Positions 1-11,030 of a DNA stretch of 64,000 nucleotides are shown piece by piece. Source of the stretch: Anomaloglossus baeobatrachus (lineage: Eukaryota > Chordata > Amphibia > Anura > Aromobatidae); contig NC_134355.1 of NCBI RefSeq assembly GCF_048569485.1, forward strand, positions 555,901,142-555,965,141. Reading direction: 5' to 3'. Within the stretch, counting starts at the first letter, position 1; every line of letters begins with the position of its first letter. The notes under the pieces are model-generated. The model searched no databases, was not told where the DNA came from, and saw nothing but the letters and a program-made list of their open reading frames with translations. A program made the position numbers and the translations under genes.

Positions 1-359
1 TATACACATACGATAGAAGACAGACAAACCTTCCAATTTAGGTGGGTTTGGTGGACATCGTAATGTGTATGGGACAATTATATTTCAATGCATGACCATT
101 GTCCCCCTAGGACAGTCACTGCCAGACACATTTGGTCCTTGCTCATCTTTTCAAGCCTTATCAAGTTAAGCATTTCTATACTGGAGACAGGGGAGAAAAA
201 CTTGGCTGAAGAAGCACTTAGTGGTCGGCCATCGAAGGTGTACGGTCCACTTTAAGCCACTTTAAGGGAACCAGTCAGGTCCCCTGTGCACCCAGAACCA
301 TGAGTAGTTCTGTGCACATATCTATATTCCCTGCCTCGCAGTCCCTTCATCTACAACAA
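1..359. other. Intron sequence with a possible T2-like remnant
   Basis: No gene or FARSB exon is recognisable here. Around 254-300 a CTTTAAGGGAACC string and the text after it resemble the end of the TTAAAGGGAACCTGTC class of TTAA-flanked MITEs seen complete elsewhere in this window. No partner end was found, so it is at most a worn fragment. Confidence 0.3.
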
Positions 360-1095
360 AAATTAGACCCATCCTGAAAATAAGGTCTAGCAGGAGTTTT
401 CAGGAAGGCTTAAATATAAAATATCCCCCGAAAATAAGCCCTAGTCGCTGTTCAATAATAAAGTGTCCAAGCAGCTAAAAAAGTTAAAGAATACAGTAGG
501 AGGACACTTCGTTATAGAAAGCAAACACCCTCAAAAGAGAGAAGATTGAAGACAGAAGATCCCGTGATCATAGTCACCAGACGCCAACCGGGAGAAGTGG
601 AACGCATTAAGGACCTGCGGCGGACCGCACACACACACACACATCAGATTGCGAACACACACTTCACAACATCAAGCGATATCGATTGCTTCTTGGTTAC
701 ATACGGTAAGGACCTGGGACACTGTGCAGTGGAGTGCCAGGACCTACGTATGGAAGACATGGAGGACCCAATGGTGGAACACATCATAGAGACAAGAGAA
801 CAGAGAGTCCCCTGCTGGCTGGAAGTGGTATCATCGGATGTGGTGAGTGTGCGCGCGATTGTATGTACAATCTCATGAGAGTGTGTGAGTGTGTGTGTGT
901 GTGTGTGTGTGTATGCGATCTGATGTACGAGTGTCAGCCAGAAGCAGCGGAGGACCACATGGACCATACGTGCTGGGAGCACCCGCAGAAGATAGCAGGA
1001 GGACCTGGGAGCCATGCAGACGCCAGATGTCTTGTAAGTATGATTTTCCTGGGAAGGGGGATCTGCATTTTTTTGGGGGGGCGGGGGTAAACTTT
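360..1095 (+). mobile_element. Non-autonomous DNA transposon, AAAATAAGCCCTAG family, worn copy
   Basis: The segment shares a string of landmarks, in the same order and orientation, with the better copy at 24863-25883. These are the AAAATAAGCCCTAGTCGC motif, the 'gtgtccaNgcagctaaaaaa' stretch, the CACCAGACGCC block, a CA/GT microsatellite core, and the closing GGGAGCCATGCAGACG block. No terminal inverted repeat survives on the left. I see no coding capacity. The superfamily is not certain. Confidence 0.55.
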
Positions 1096-1195
1096 ATATA
1101 TATATATAGCGTTTCCCCAGAAATGTCACATACATATATATATACATATATATTTATTATTATTATTTTATTTTTTTTTATATATATATAATAAC
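1096..1195. repeat. TA-rich simple repeat
   Basis: Runs of TATATA alternate with ATTATT blocks and a T homopolymer, directly after the DNA transposon remnant. This is simple-sequence DNA without coding potential. Confidence 0.8.
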
Positions 1196-1242
1196 CTACT
1201 GTTTAAAACAAGCTTCTGTGTTAAATTTGTTTGAGGAAAAAG

Positions 1243-1425
1243 AAGGGAATTTTGTTTACTTACCGTAAATTCCTTTTCTTCTAGCTCCAATTGGGAGACC
1301 CAGACAATTGGGTGTATAGCTATTGCCTCTGGAGGCCACACAAAGTATTACACTTAAAAGTGTAAGGCCCCTCCCCTTCTGGCTATACACCCCCAGTGGG
1401 ATCACTGGCTCACCAGTTTTAGTGC
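1243..1425. repeat. Left terminal inverted repeat of DIRS copy 1 (element 3' end)
   Basis: From about 1284 inward this matches the reverse complement of 7205-7363, including GGGAGACCCAGACAATTGGG, the 'ggaggccacacaaagtatta' block and the CCAGTGGGATCACTGGCTC block. The outer 40 bases (TTTACTTACCGTAAATTCC and flanks) have no partner in the right repeat. DIRS elements are known for one terminal repeat being longer. Confidence 0.85.
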
Positions 1426-1574
1426 CAAAGCAAGAAGGAGGAAAGCCAATAACTGGTTTAAAGACCAATTCAATCCGAGGAAAACATCGGAGAACTGAAC
1501 CATACCACATGAACAACATGTGTACCCGAAAAAACAGAAAAACCCCGAGAAAACAGGGCGGGTGCTGGGTCTCC

Positions 1575-1665
1575 CAATTGGAGCTAGAAGAAAAGGAATT
1601 TACGGTAAGTAAACAAAATTCCCTTCTTCTTTGTCGCTCCATTGGGAGACCCAGACAATTGGGAT
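1575..1665. repeat. Internal complementary region of DIRS copy 1
   Basis: The left half (ending ACGGTAAGTAAACAAAATTC) is the reverse complement of the element's outer left end. The right half (CTTTGTCGCTCCATTGGGAG) is the reverse complement of its right end. The two ends therefore appear joined, as in a circle junction. In known DIRS elements this region guides completion of the ends during circular replication. Confidence 0.85.
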
Positions 1666-1764
1666 GTCCAAAAGCAATCCCTGGGTGGGTAAAAGAATAC
1701 CTCATGATAGGGCCGTCAAACGGCCCTCTCCTACAGGTGGCCAACCGCCGCCTGAATGACTTAT

Positions 1765-2920
1765 CTACCTAGGCTGGCGTCTGCCGAAGCGTAGGTATGC
1801 ATCTGATAATGCTTGGTAAAAGTAAGTAGACTCGACCAGGTGGGTGCCTGACACCTGCTGAGCCGTAGCCTGGTGCCGTAATGCCCAGGATGCACCCACG
1901 GCTCTGGTAGAATGGGCCTTCGGCCTTGAGAGAACCAGAAGCCCAGTAGAACTGTAGGTTTCAAGAATTGGTTCCTCGAGCCCCCGAGCAAGGGTGGATC
2001 TGGAAGCTTGCGACTGTTTACGCCGACCAGCGACAAGGACAAAGAGTGCATCCGGGTGGCGCAGGAGCGCCATGCGGGAAGTAGAACCTGAGTGCTCTCA
2101 CCAGAACCAACAGATGCAAATCTTTCTGAAATTGATGGACTGGACGAGGACACAAAGAAGGTGAGGTGATATCCTGACTGATATGAAAATGGGATACCAC
2201 CTTAGGGAGAAATTCCGGAACCGGACGCAGAACTACCCTGTCCTGGTGAAGGACCAGGAAGGGAGTTTGTATGAGAGCGTTGCTAGCTCGGAAACTCTCC
2301 TAAGAGACGAGACCGTTACTAGAAGGCCACTTCCCGTGTGAGGAAGTCGTCGTTTCTGAAAAAATACAGATAGCGCTGAGACTTGTCCCTAAAGGGAACT
2401 GAGCGACAACCCATTTTCCTACCTAGATTGCAGGAAGGAAGGAAACATAGACGATGCAACCGGCCAGGGAGAAACACCCTGCGCCGAGCACCGAGATAAG
2501 AACATCTTCCACGTCCTGTGGTCAATCTTGGCGGACGTTGGTATGCTAGCCTGTCTCATGGTGGCAACCACGTCCTGAGGTAATCCTGACGACACTAGGT
2601 TCCAGGACTCAATGCCACACCATCCGGTTGAGGGCCGTAGAATTCAAATGGAAGAATGGCCCTTGAGACAGCCAGTCTGATTGGTCTGGTAGTGCCCCCG
2701 GTTAGCCTACCGTGAGGCACCACAGAACCGAGTACCACAACATCCTCGGCCAATTTGTAGCGACGAGGATGGCGCGGCCGCAGTCGGTCTTGATCTAGCG
2801 CAGTACTCTGGGCAACAATGCCAGAGGTGGCACCTAAGGTAGCTGGAACTGCGACCAATGCTGAACTAAGGCGTTTGCCGCCAGAGCTCGATGATTGTGA
2901 AACCGTGCCATGAAGCTGGC
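1765..2920 (-). pseudogene. Tyrosine recombinase remnant of DIRS copy 1
   Basis: Minus-strand peptides match the recombinase of copies 2 and 3, including a KAHSTRAVGASWALRHQATA block carrying the conserved H..R core and a following HTYA tail. This enzyme integrates the circular DIRS DNA without a DDE integrase. The gene is broken in several places. Confidence 0.7.
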
Positions 2921-3039
2921 ACATTGTTGTTGTGCCGTGACGCCATTAGATCGACGTCCGGCCTCTGTCAGCGGCGCCAGATCTCCTGAAACCCGTCCGG
3001 GTGAGGAGACCATACTCTTTCGGCCACACCTCAGCGACT

Positions 3040-4395
3040 TAGGAAGTCAGCTTCCTAGTTTCCACACTTGGGATGTGAATTGTGGATATGGTGGATGCCG
3101 TGTCTTCCACCCACATCAGAACCTGCCGGACTTCCTGGAAGGCTTGCCGGTTGCGCGTTCTTCCTTGGTGGTTGATGTATGCCACCGCTGTGGAGCTGTC
3201 CGACTGAAGTCGGATATGCTTGCTTTCCAGCCGCTGTTGGAAGGATTGTAGGGCAAGATACACTGCTCTGTGTTCAAGAACATTGATCTGAAGAGTGGAC
3301 TCTTGCTGAGTCCACGTACCCTGAGCGCTGTAGTGGAGAAAAACTGCTCCCCACCCTGATAGACTCGCGTCTGTCGTAACTATCGCCCAGGACGGGGATA
3401 GGAAGGACCTTCTTTTTGACCAAGAGGTGAGAAGAAGCCACCACCGTAGAGATTCCTTGGCCGCCTGAGAAAGAACGACGACTCTGTTGAGGGACGTCGA
3501 CTCCTCGTCCCATTGGCGGAGAATGTCCCATTGTAGTGGACGCAGTAAAACTGCGCGAAAGGAACTGCCTCCATTGCTACCATCTTACGTAGGAAGTGCA
3601 TGAGGCGTCTCAATGTGTGCGACTGGTTCTTAAAGAAGAGCTTGCAGCCCGTAGTGAATGCTGTTTGTCTAGCGGCAGCTTCACTATCGCTGAGAGAGTA
3701 AGAAACTCTATGCCTAGATATGTTATCGATAGGGTCGGGGTCGGATCTGACTTTAAAAAGTTGATGATCCACCCAAAACTCTAGAGAGTCTCCAGCGCAA
3801 CGTTCGGGCAGTGTTGGCATGTTTCCTAAGAGAGTGCCTTGACAAGTAGATCGTCTAAATACGGGACCACAGAGTGACCCTGAGAGTGCAGGACTGTGAC
3901 TACTGCTGCCCTGACCTTGGCGAAGACCAGTTGGACTGTCGCTAGCCGGAAGGTAGCGCTACGAACAGAGGGTGTTCGTCTCCTATAACGAAGCGTAGAA
4001 ACGCTAGTGCTCTGGATCAATCGGCACGTGTGGATAAGCATCCTTGATGCCTAATGATGCTAGGAAATATCCTTGGGACCTTGAGGCGATGACATGGCGG
4101 AGGGATTCCATCCGGAACCGCCTGGTGTCCACGAGCTTGCTGAGCATTTTTAGATCCAGAACGGGACGGAACGGCCCGTTGTTATAGGTACCGCAAAGAA
4201 TTTGGGGTAAAAACCGTGACCTTGTTCCTGAAGAGGAACGGGGGTCATCACTCTTTCTGCCTATAGAGTGCACCCTGTTTGCAGAAGAGCAGCGGCCCGG
4301 CCGGGAGGTGGAGAAATTCTGAAGAATCGAGTTGGAGGACGAGAAGTGAGCTCTATCTTGTACCCGTGAGACAGAATGTCTCACACTCAATGGTC
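3040..4395 (-). pseudogene. Reverse transcriptase / RNase H remnant of DIRS copy 1
   Basis: Short minus-strand peptides such as PYLDDLLVKA (the YxDD catalytic box of reverse transcriptase) and SDSSTAVAYINHQG (RNase H-like) align in order with the polymerase region of copy 3. The reading frame is heavily decayed. It is kept here only as a domain landmark of the fossil. Confidence 0.7.
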
Positions 4396-4439
4396 ATTGA
4401 CCTATGGCAGCTAAATATCGCCAAGGCGGGAGAGCCTGC

Positions 4440-5560
4440 TACCGACCGAGGCCGCAAGTCATGAGGAAGCCGCCTTGGAAGCGGGTTTTCAGACTGTCGC
4501 TTTTTTGGGCGAGACTGAGCCCGCTAAGAATCTTAGCTCCTCTGATCCTTTTGAGTCCACATTGGACGAGGAAAAATGGGACCTGCCCGAGCCTCGAAAA
4601 GGCCGAAAACCCCGACTGCCTCTTGCTCTGTTGGGGTTTGTTGTGTCCGGGCTGAGGAAAGGATGAATCCTTACCCCTGGACTGTTTGATGGTTACATCC
4701 AACGCTCACCAAACAGTCGGTCAGCAGAAAAAGGCAACTGGTTAGGCAACCTTTTTTGGAAGCAGAATCTGCCTTCCATTCACTTAACGAGCAGACCAGG
4801 CTCTGCTTAAAAACACGGAGTAGCGGAGGCTACCGCCGCACGGTTCGCAGAGTCCAGGACAACCTGAATCGCGTAAGAAAACAAATGCAGACATTTGAGA
4901 GGTTAAGGATGCCACCTGCGGCACAGATGTACGTGTAACCGTGTCAATCTGTGTAAGACAAGCTGAAATAGCTTGGAGTGCCCCAAGGGAGACAATGCCG
5001 GAGCCAACGGTGCGCCGACAGCCTCATAGATGGCTTTCGACCAGAGATCCATCTGTCTGTCAGTGGCATCTTTGAGTTTGCAGTTCCATCTCCCACTGCA
5101 ACTATGGATCTAGCTACAAGCCTGGAGATTGGAGGATGCCGCTCGGGACATTGGGTCCAGTCCTTGACCAAGTCAGGGGACAGGGATAACGTGTATCCTA
5201 AGCCGTTTGGAGAAGCGCATATCTGGATAAGCGTGGTGTTCCTGGACTGCCTCTCTGAAGGCAGAGTGGTCCAGAAAAATACGTGAAGCTGACTCCTCCA
5301 CTGGAGGAGCTGTGAGAAATAACCCACATTCTATAGATGGACGCTATAAGATTATTTACTATGGCGTCACAATCAGGTGTATCCAGATTGAGAGCGGTTT
5401 CAGGATCAGAATCCTGAGCCGCTACTTCCGCCTCATTACACAGCGAGTCCTTCTGTTAGGACCCTGATGAAACCGAGGCCGCTCATAGCGAGCCCACTTA
5501 GGCTGTCTGGGACTGACGTCCGTGCAGAGCCGTGACTCTGGGATGCGTGTGACATTCCCG
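4440..5560 (-). pseudogene. gag-like remnant of DIRS copy 1
   Basis: Minus-strand text around 4950-5330 contains PPISRLVARSIVAVGDGT, which corresponds to PPVSRLAARSVVSVADGS in the gag-like protein of copy 3. Gag of DIRS elements is thought to package the RNA. The gene is broken. Confidence 0.6.
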
Positions 5561-6204
5561 GAGCTGTTAGTTATTCACACTGAGGGGGGCCATGGATCAA
5601 TGATTCAACAGTGCCCATATTGTGAGAGACATGTCCGGACTGCTAGGCTTCTAGTATCATAGCCATAGTCTCAGAAAAACTGTCAGTAAATACTGCAGAC
5701 ACCGTCCTCATCCCCTGGCCATTAGTGCATACAATGGGAGTCCATGTACCTGCCGGCCGTATAGCCGTACATGCTGTACCAGCTGTATAGAAAAACATGT
5801 GGTTCTGCACCTTTGTTTTACACAGAGAATATGCTGATAACTCCTCCGCATAATCCAGGAGGGTATATACAACGTGCGACCAAACAGTGCAATGTATATA
5901 GTACAAGCATATCTATAAGTGCACTTCTGCACTAGTGGGGTTAGCACCACAGGTGCTGCTTAACGCCTGTTACAGCGATTGTGTGACTATCAGAATGCCA
6001 GGGTCTTCCACACTTGTCTCTGTATCGTACAGAAACTGACACTAATGGCTGCCGGCGTCCTTGTAGAGAAGGAAGCCGTGGGCGTGCCTGAGAAAGTGCG
6101 GGAATCCGGATTCACAGTGCACACAGTGAGAGGGGTGGAGTATGCAAAACATACTCCAGCTCTCAGCTCTGCTCTATGCAGCGTCACGCCCCTACCCTGA
6201 CTGT

Positions 6205-6760
6205 CAGGGCTGTGGGCGGTAACGAAGGGAGACTAGGCCCAGAAGCCGGGGACTCGAGTTAACAGCGCGGCCGCCGTAAAAGCGCGGGCCGCGCTGAAGT
6301 CCCCGGCGCACCACAAGTGCCAGCCGCGCCGCAGTTCCAGCGGCCGGCGCGACCGATTCATAGAAGTGGCCAGCGTCCCGCCCCTCTCCTGACTGGCAGG
6401 TCTGGGGGCGGGAACGAACGGAAGCAGGCCGCAAAAGCCGGGGACTCTAGTTATCAGCGCGGCCGCCGTAAAAGCGCGGGCCGCGCTGAAGTCCCCGGCG
6501 CACCACAAGTGCCAGCCGCGCCGCTGCCAGCGGCCGGCGCGACCGATTCCTGGAAGTGGCCAGCGTCCCGCCCCTCTCCTGACTGGCAGGTCTGGGGGCG
6601 GGAACGAACGGAAGCAGGCCGCAAAAGCCGGGGACTCTAGTTATCAGCGCGGCCGCCGTAAAAGCGCAGGCCGCGCTGAAGTCCCCGGCGCACTACAAGT
6701 GCCAGCCGCGCCGCAGTCCCAGCGGCCGGCGCGACCAAATCCCATAAGTGAGCCTGCTTC
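6205..6760. repeat. GC-rich 190-bp tandem repeat in the 5' region of DIRS copy 1
   Basis: About three head-to-tail copies of a roughly 190-bp GC-rich unit. The anchor CTGGGGGCGGGAACGAACGG recurs at 6402 and 6592, with a diverged form near 6209. Each unit carries CAGCGCGGCCGCCGTAAAAG. The array sits just inside the element's 5' end, before gag. A role in promoter strength is possible by analogy with tandem 5' repeats of other retroelements but is not shown. Confidence 0.85.
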
Positions 6761-7204
6761 AGCAAAGCTGAATGAGGCCATGGCACAGGCGCCGCAGCGC
6801 TGATGTCCCCCGGCGCACTACAACACCCAGCATGCTGCGGTGTGAGCGCCAAATGCACGGGGACACAGAGTACCTTGAGGAAGCAGGGCCATGTCCCTGA
6901 TGTACTCCGCTCCATCCAGCATCTTCTCCAGGGGCTGTAGATGGAGCACGGTCTCAGTGCCTGGAGACCGGTAAATCCCACTTCACCCAGAGCCCTGTAA
7001 AAAGGGATGGGGAAGGAATCAGCATGTGGGCTCCTGCCGCCGTACCCGCAATGGGTACCTCAACCTTACAAACACCTCCGACATACAGTGGGGTGAGAAG
7101 GGAGCATGCTGGGGACACTATATGTGTCCTCTTTTCTTCCATCCGACATAGTCAGCAGCTGCTGCTGACTAAAAAGTGGAGCTATGCGTGGATGTGTTGC
7201 CTCC

Positions 7205-7363
7205 TTCGCACAAAGCACAAAACTGGTGAGCCAGTGATCCCACTGGGGGTGTATAGCCAGAAGGGGAGGGGCCTTACACTTTTAAGTGTAATACTTTGTG
7301 TGGCCTCCAGAGGCAATAGCTATACACCCAATTGTCTGGGTCTCCCAATGGAGCGACAAAGAA
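7205..7363. repeat. Right terminal inverted repeat of DIRS copy 1 (element 5' end)
   Basis: This is the reverse complement of 1284-1425. It ends ...GGGTCTCCCAATGGAGCGAC followed by AAAGAA, where similarity among the copies stops. Confidence 0.85.
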
Positions 7364-7711
7364 AAAGCAATACGTTTTTAGTAATTTTGCAATTTTCATA
7401 TTTGGTCCCTGTAGCTTTTTTAGACTCAGTCTCCATGACCTCAGGGAAGAGTTTCCAGCAGTCTCCTTATTAGCAAAGGCAGGATGAGAATGACACCAGA
7501 TAACACAGGATCCCCCAATCACACCTCACCCTGCTTCCCTCCCTTCACTATGATTTTTGCACAGACTCATTAGATGCTTTGATACAAAAAAATAGGGTCA
7601 GGGTCTGTTTATTGTGGCTAATGTTAATGTGTGGGTTCCTGAAACAGGTCAGAATCTAAAAAAGCCCCAGTGGTCAATGTGAAAATTGCAAAAATGTATT
7701 TATTATTTTTT
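7364..7711. other. Unassigned FARSB intron sequence
   Basis: This stretch lies between DIRS copy 1 and the TTAA element. I see no exon, ORF of note, or recognised repeat. Confidence 0.5.
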
Positions 7712-7715
7712 TTAA

Positions 7716-8931
7716 CCCCTTCACGACCATGGACATCATGGAGCGTGTCCCGTTAAGCTCTGCCCCCTGCCGCGGGCAGGCGGCGTTGATCGGCACACAT
7801 ATCAGCTGTTTTTAACAGCTGACATGTGTGCCTGCATGTTACGAGTGGAATAGCATTCCACCCGTAACATTAACCCCTTACATCTCGCTGCCAAAGTCTG
7901 GCAGTGAAATGTATATACGCGCGGTGAAGATTTTCACTTACCGCCGCCCCCACCGGAAGTCACGTGAGTGATCACGTGACTTTCGGTGGTTGCCATGGTA
8001 GCACAGGGTCATGTGATGACGCCCGCAGCTAGGAGGTTTCACTTTCGTTTTCACCCTGCCCGGAGGCCTGGGAAGCAGGAAGTGACTGTATCTGCTGTTT
8101 ACAGCTGTATAGCTGTGATCAGCAGATAGATAAGAGCAATCGGATTGCTGATCGCTATAGCCCCCTAGGGGGACTAGTAAAATAAAATAAAAGTAAAAAA
8201 AAACCCTAAAAGTTCAAATCACCCTCCTTTCCCCCATTGAAAATTAAAGGGTTAAAAAAATAAATAAATATACACATATTTGGTATTGCCGCGTTCAGAA
8301 ATGCCCGATCTATCAAAATATAAAATCAATTAATCTAATTGGTAAACGGCGTAGTGGCAAAAAAATTCCAAACGCCAAAATTACGTTTTTTGGTCGCCGC
8401 AAGTTTTATGCAAAATGCAATAACAGGCGATCAAAACATAGAATCTGCGCATAAATGGTACCATTAGAAAGGTCAGCTCGAGACACAAAAAATAAGCAGT
8501 CACTGAGCCATAGATCCCAAAAAATGAGAACTTTACAGGTTTTGGAAAATAGCGCAAAACGTACGCCACTTTTATTAGACAAGCTTGTGAATTTTTTTTT
8601 TAACCCCTTAGATACAAGTAAACCTATACATGTTTGGTGTCTACAAACTCGCACCGACCTCAGGCATCATACACACACATCAGTTTTACCATATAGTGAA
8701 CACAGTGAATAAAACATCCCAAAAACTATTGTGCCATCACACTTTTTTTTGCAGTTTTTCAGTACACCATATGGTAAAACGTATGGTTTAATTTAAAAGT
8801 ACAACTTGTCCCGCAAAAAACAAGCCCTCATATGGCAAGATTGACGGAAAAATAAAAATGTTACGGCTCTCGGAAGAAGGGGAGCAAATAACAAAAACGC
8901 AAAAACGGAAAGTGCCCCGGGGCCGAAGGGG
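7716..8931. mobile_element. Non-autonomous TTAA-flanked element (TTAACCCCTT family)
   Basis: The element is bounded by TTAA at 7712-7715 and 8932-8935. Its short terminal inverted repeats read CCCCTTCACGACC at the left and GGCCGAAGGGG at the right. TTAA flanks with CCC ends suggest mobilisation by a piggyBac-type transposase. There is no open reading frame. The interior is shared with 45390-47277 (for example AATGCCCNATCTATCAAAAT and CAATAACAGGCGATCAAAAC). It lies in the FARSB intron next to exon 7. Confidence 0.75.
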
Positions 8932-9050
8932 TTAATACAGATTGTGATATTTAAAAAAAAAAAAAAAACAACAAAACCCTGATTTAAACAATAGATCATT
9001 TTCTGACTATACCTTTCCTTTAAGACACACATAGTTGATAAATCGATTAC

Positions 9051-9159
9051 CATTGATGATTGGCGGCATAGACAGCAGCACCCCGTTGCTGTCGTAGATC
9101 ACAGGGTAGACTGGCTTGTCTTCTATTATGTGCAGGAAATGTTTCAGATGGCTGTCAGT
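9051..9159 (-). CDS. FARSB: FARSB coding exon 7
   Basis: 109 bp. It encodes [20 protein letters not shown], then [16 protein letters not shown] plus one base of the next codon (residues about 204-239). This is close to the human FARSB segment as I recall it. The acceptor is ...GTTCGCAG and the donor G|GTAATCG, with entry phase 0 and exit phase 1. It belongs to the B3/B4-type domain of the beta subunit. No later exon is visible between here and base 1, so the gene continues left of the window. Confidence 0.95.
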
Positions 9160-9325
9160 CTGCGAACAAGGAAAGCAGATTAGTGGGAGTAATATGGCTT
9201 GTGACTATACCATGGGCGATATTCAATAACCCTGAATCTCTGGTAATAACATGTGCATACATGATAATCACCCATCTGGATGTACTAAACTACACATATA
9301 AGTGGTTGTGGGGAAGATCACTCAC

Positions 9326-9476
9326 CCGGTACAGCTCCATCACCTCTGGTGCGCTGTACTCTCTGCTCTGGTTCAGTGGCCTGAATCTGATACTGGATGG
9401 GGGCTTCGCAGTGTAAATGAACGGTCCAGTGATGGTGTCTAGATCATGGGTTCCAATTGCAACCAGTGTCCTTCGC
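9326..9476 (-). CDS. FARSB: FARSB coding exon 6
   Basis: 151 bp. After completing an arginine codon split with exon 5, it encodes [20 protein letters not shown], then [30 protein letters not shown] (residues 153-203). The GTHDLDT block is the well-conserved part of the B3/B4 region in eukaryotic PheRS beta. The acceptor is ...CTCTTGTAG and the donor GG|GTGAGT. Only 166 bp of intron separate it from exon 7, while the intron on its 5' side is about 16.9 kb because of nested transposons. Confidence 0.96.
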
Positions 9477-9574
9477 CTACAAGAGAAAGGGATTTCTAAT
9501 AACACATCTTTAAAGAAGTATTTCCATCTCCAAGATCCTATCCCAATATGTAGTAGGTGTAATAATAATAATAA

Positions 9575-9755
9575 AGAGAATTTTGTTTACTTACCGTAAA
9601 TTCTTTTTCTTATAGTTCCGTATTAGGAGACCCAGACATTGGGTGTATAGCTTCTGCCTCCGGAGGACACACAAAGTACTACACTAAAAAGTGTAGCTCC
9701 TCCCTCTGAGCCTATACACCCCCTGGAGAACCAGATGTAGCCAGTTTAGTGCAAA
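9575..9755. repeat. Left terminal inverted repeat of DIRS copy 2
   Basis: This pairs with 15030-15182 from the GGAGACCCAGACATTGGGTG block inward to the GAGAACCAGAT block. The outer TTTACTTACCGTAAATT segment is unpaired, as in the other copies. Confidence 0.85.
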
Positions 9756-9889
9756 AGCTGAAGGAGAATAGCCACCCACAAGTAAAAACAGAGCAAGAAC
9801 CGGAACAACCGGAGACTCTGTCCCCGAACAAGAGCCGGTGATAACACGCGGAACAAGAAACTGCCAACAGGCAACAGGGAGGGAGCTGG

Positions 9890-9990
9890 GTCTCCCAATA
9901 TGGAACTATAAGAAAAAGAATTTACGGTAAGTAAACAAAATTCTCTTTCTTTATCGTTCCTATGGGAGACCCAGACATTGGGACGTCTCA
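9890..9990. repeat. Internal complementary region of DIRS copy 2
   Basis: Left half ACGGTAAGTAAACAAAATTC complements the outer left end. Right half CTTTATCGTTCCTATGGGAG complements the right end (CTCCCATAGGAACGATAAAG without its first bases). This is a joined-ends arrangement typical of DIRS. Confidence 0.85.
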
Positions 9991-10046
9991 AAGCAGTCCA
10001 TGGGTGGGAATAAACAGAAAAACTGAGAAGTAGGCGGAGCCTAACT

Positions 10047-11030
10047 TCACAAATGGGCGACAGCCGCCTGAAGGACGTGTCTGCCCAAGCTCGCATCTGC
10101 CAAACCATGAGCATGCACTTGGTAGTGCTTTGAAAAGGTATGCAGGCTAGTCCAAGTGGCAACCTGACAGACTTGCTGAGCCGTAGCCTGGTGCCTGAAA
10201 GCCCAAGAGGCACCGACAGCTCTGGTCGAGTGTGCTTTGATCCCCGGCGGGGGAGGCACCTGAGTACTCTGGTAGGCATCCGAAATGGTCGACCTAATCC
10301 AACGGGCTAAGGTCGGCTTAGAAGCAGAGAGGCCCTTACGCCAACCTGTGGTTAGCACAAAAAGAGAGGTGCACCGCCTAAGAGCAGCGGTGCGAGACAC
10401 CTAGATCCGGAGCGCCCGCACCAGATCCAGAGTATGCAACGCTTTTTCAAAGCGATGAACAGGAGCCGGACAAAAGGAAGGCAGGGTAATGTCCTGGTTA
10501 AGGTGGAAAGGAGAAACCACCTTAGGGAGAAAGTCCGGAGTCGGACGGAGAACCACCTTGTCTTGATGAAAGACCAAAAAAGGTGACTCCGAAGAGAGCG
10601 CAGCCAAATCAGAGACTCTCCTGAGGGAAGTTATGGCCACTAGAAAGACAACTTTCTGTGAAAGACGAAACAAAGAAACCTCCCTAAGAGGCTCAAAGGG
10701 GGGTTTCTGCAAGGCCGTGAGGACCAAATTGAGGTCCCAGGGATCCAAGGGGTGCCGGTAAGGCGGAATGATGTGAGACGCGCCCTGCATGAAGGTGCGG
10801 ACCTGAGCCAGCCGGGCGATACGCCGCTGGAACAGCACTGACAGAGTCGAGACTTGTCCCTTGAGAGAATTGAGGGACAGTCCTAGCTGCAGACCGGACT
10901 GTAAAAAGGACAGAAGGGTCGGCAAGGAAAAAGGCCAAGGAGCATGGCCGGAAGAGCGACACCAGGACAGGAAAATTTTCCAAGTCCTGTGATAGATCTT
11001 GGCCGAGGAAGACTTCCGGGCCCGAGTCAT
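10047..11030 (-). pseudogene. Tyrosine recombinase of DIRS copy 2 (fossil)
   Basis: Two long minus-strand stretches cover the recombinase. The N-terminal part includes SSAKIYHRTWKIFLSWC and SLRRVSDLAAL. The C-terminal part includes IKAHSTRAVGASWAFRHQ (H..R box) and HTFSKHYQVHAH with the candidate nucleophile tyrosine. The family inserts circular DNA by strand exchange at short homologous sites. The gene is broken. Confidence 0.85.

Larger units (their letters stand above)
1243..7363 (-). mobile_element. DIRS-like retrotransposon, copy 1 (fossil)
   Basis: This is a roughly 6.1-kb tyrosine-recombinase retrotransposon fossil read on the minus strand. It has inverted terminal repeats (left 1243-1425, right 7205-7363), an internal complementary region near its 3' end (1575-1665), and remnants of gag, reverse transcriptase/RNase H and tyrosine recombinase in the usual DIRS order. 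It resembles copy 3 in termini and internal text more than copy 2. It is the most decayed of the three, with many breaks, and is an old fossil. It lies downstream of FARSB exon 7, in the sense of the gene. I see no target-site duplication, as expected for DIRS. Confidence 0.9.

Noticed and set aside
1-9000. Search for FARSB exon 8 (expected after an IING boundary)
   Set aside because: No minus-strand text like the next conserved block was found; the exon must lie outside the window.
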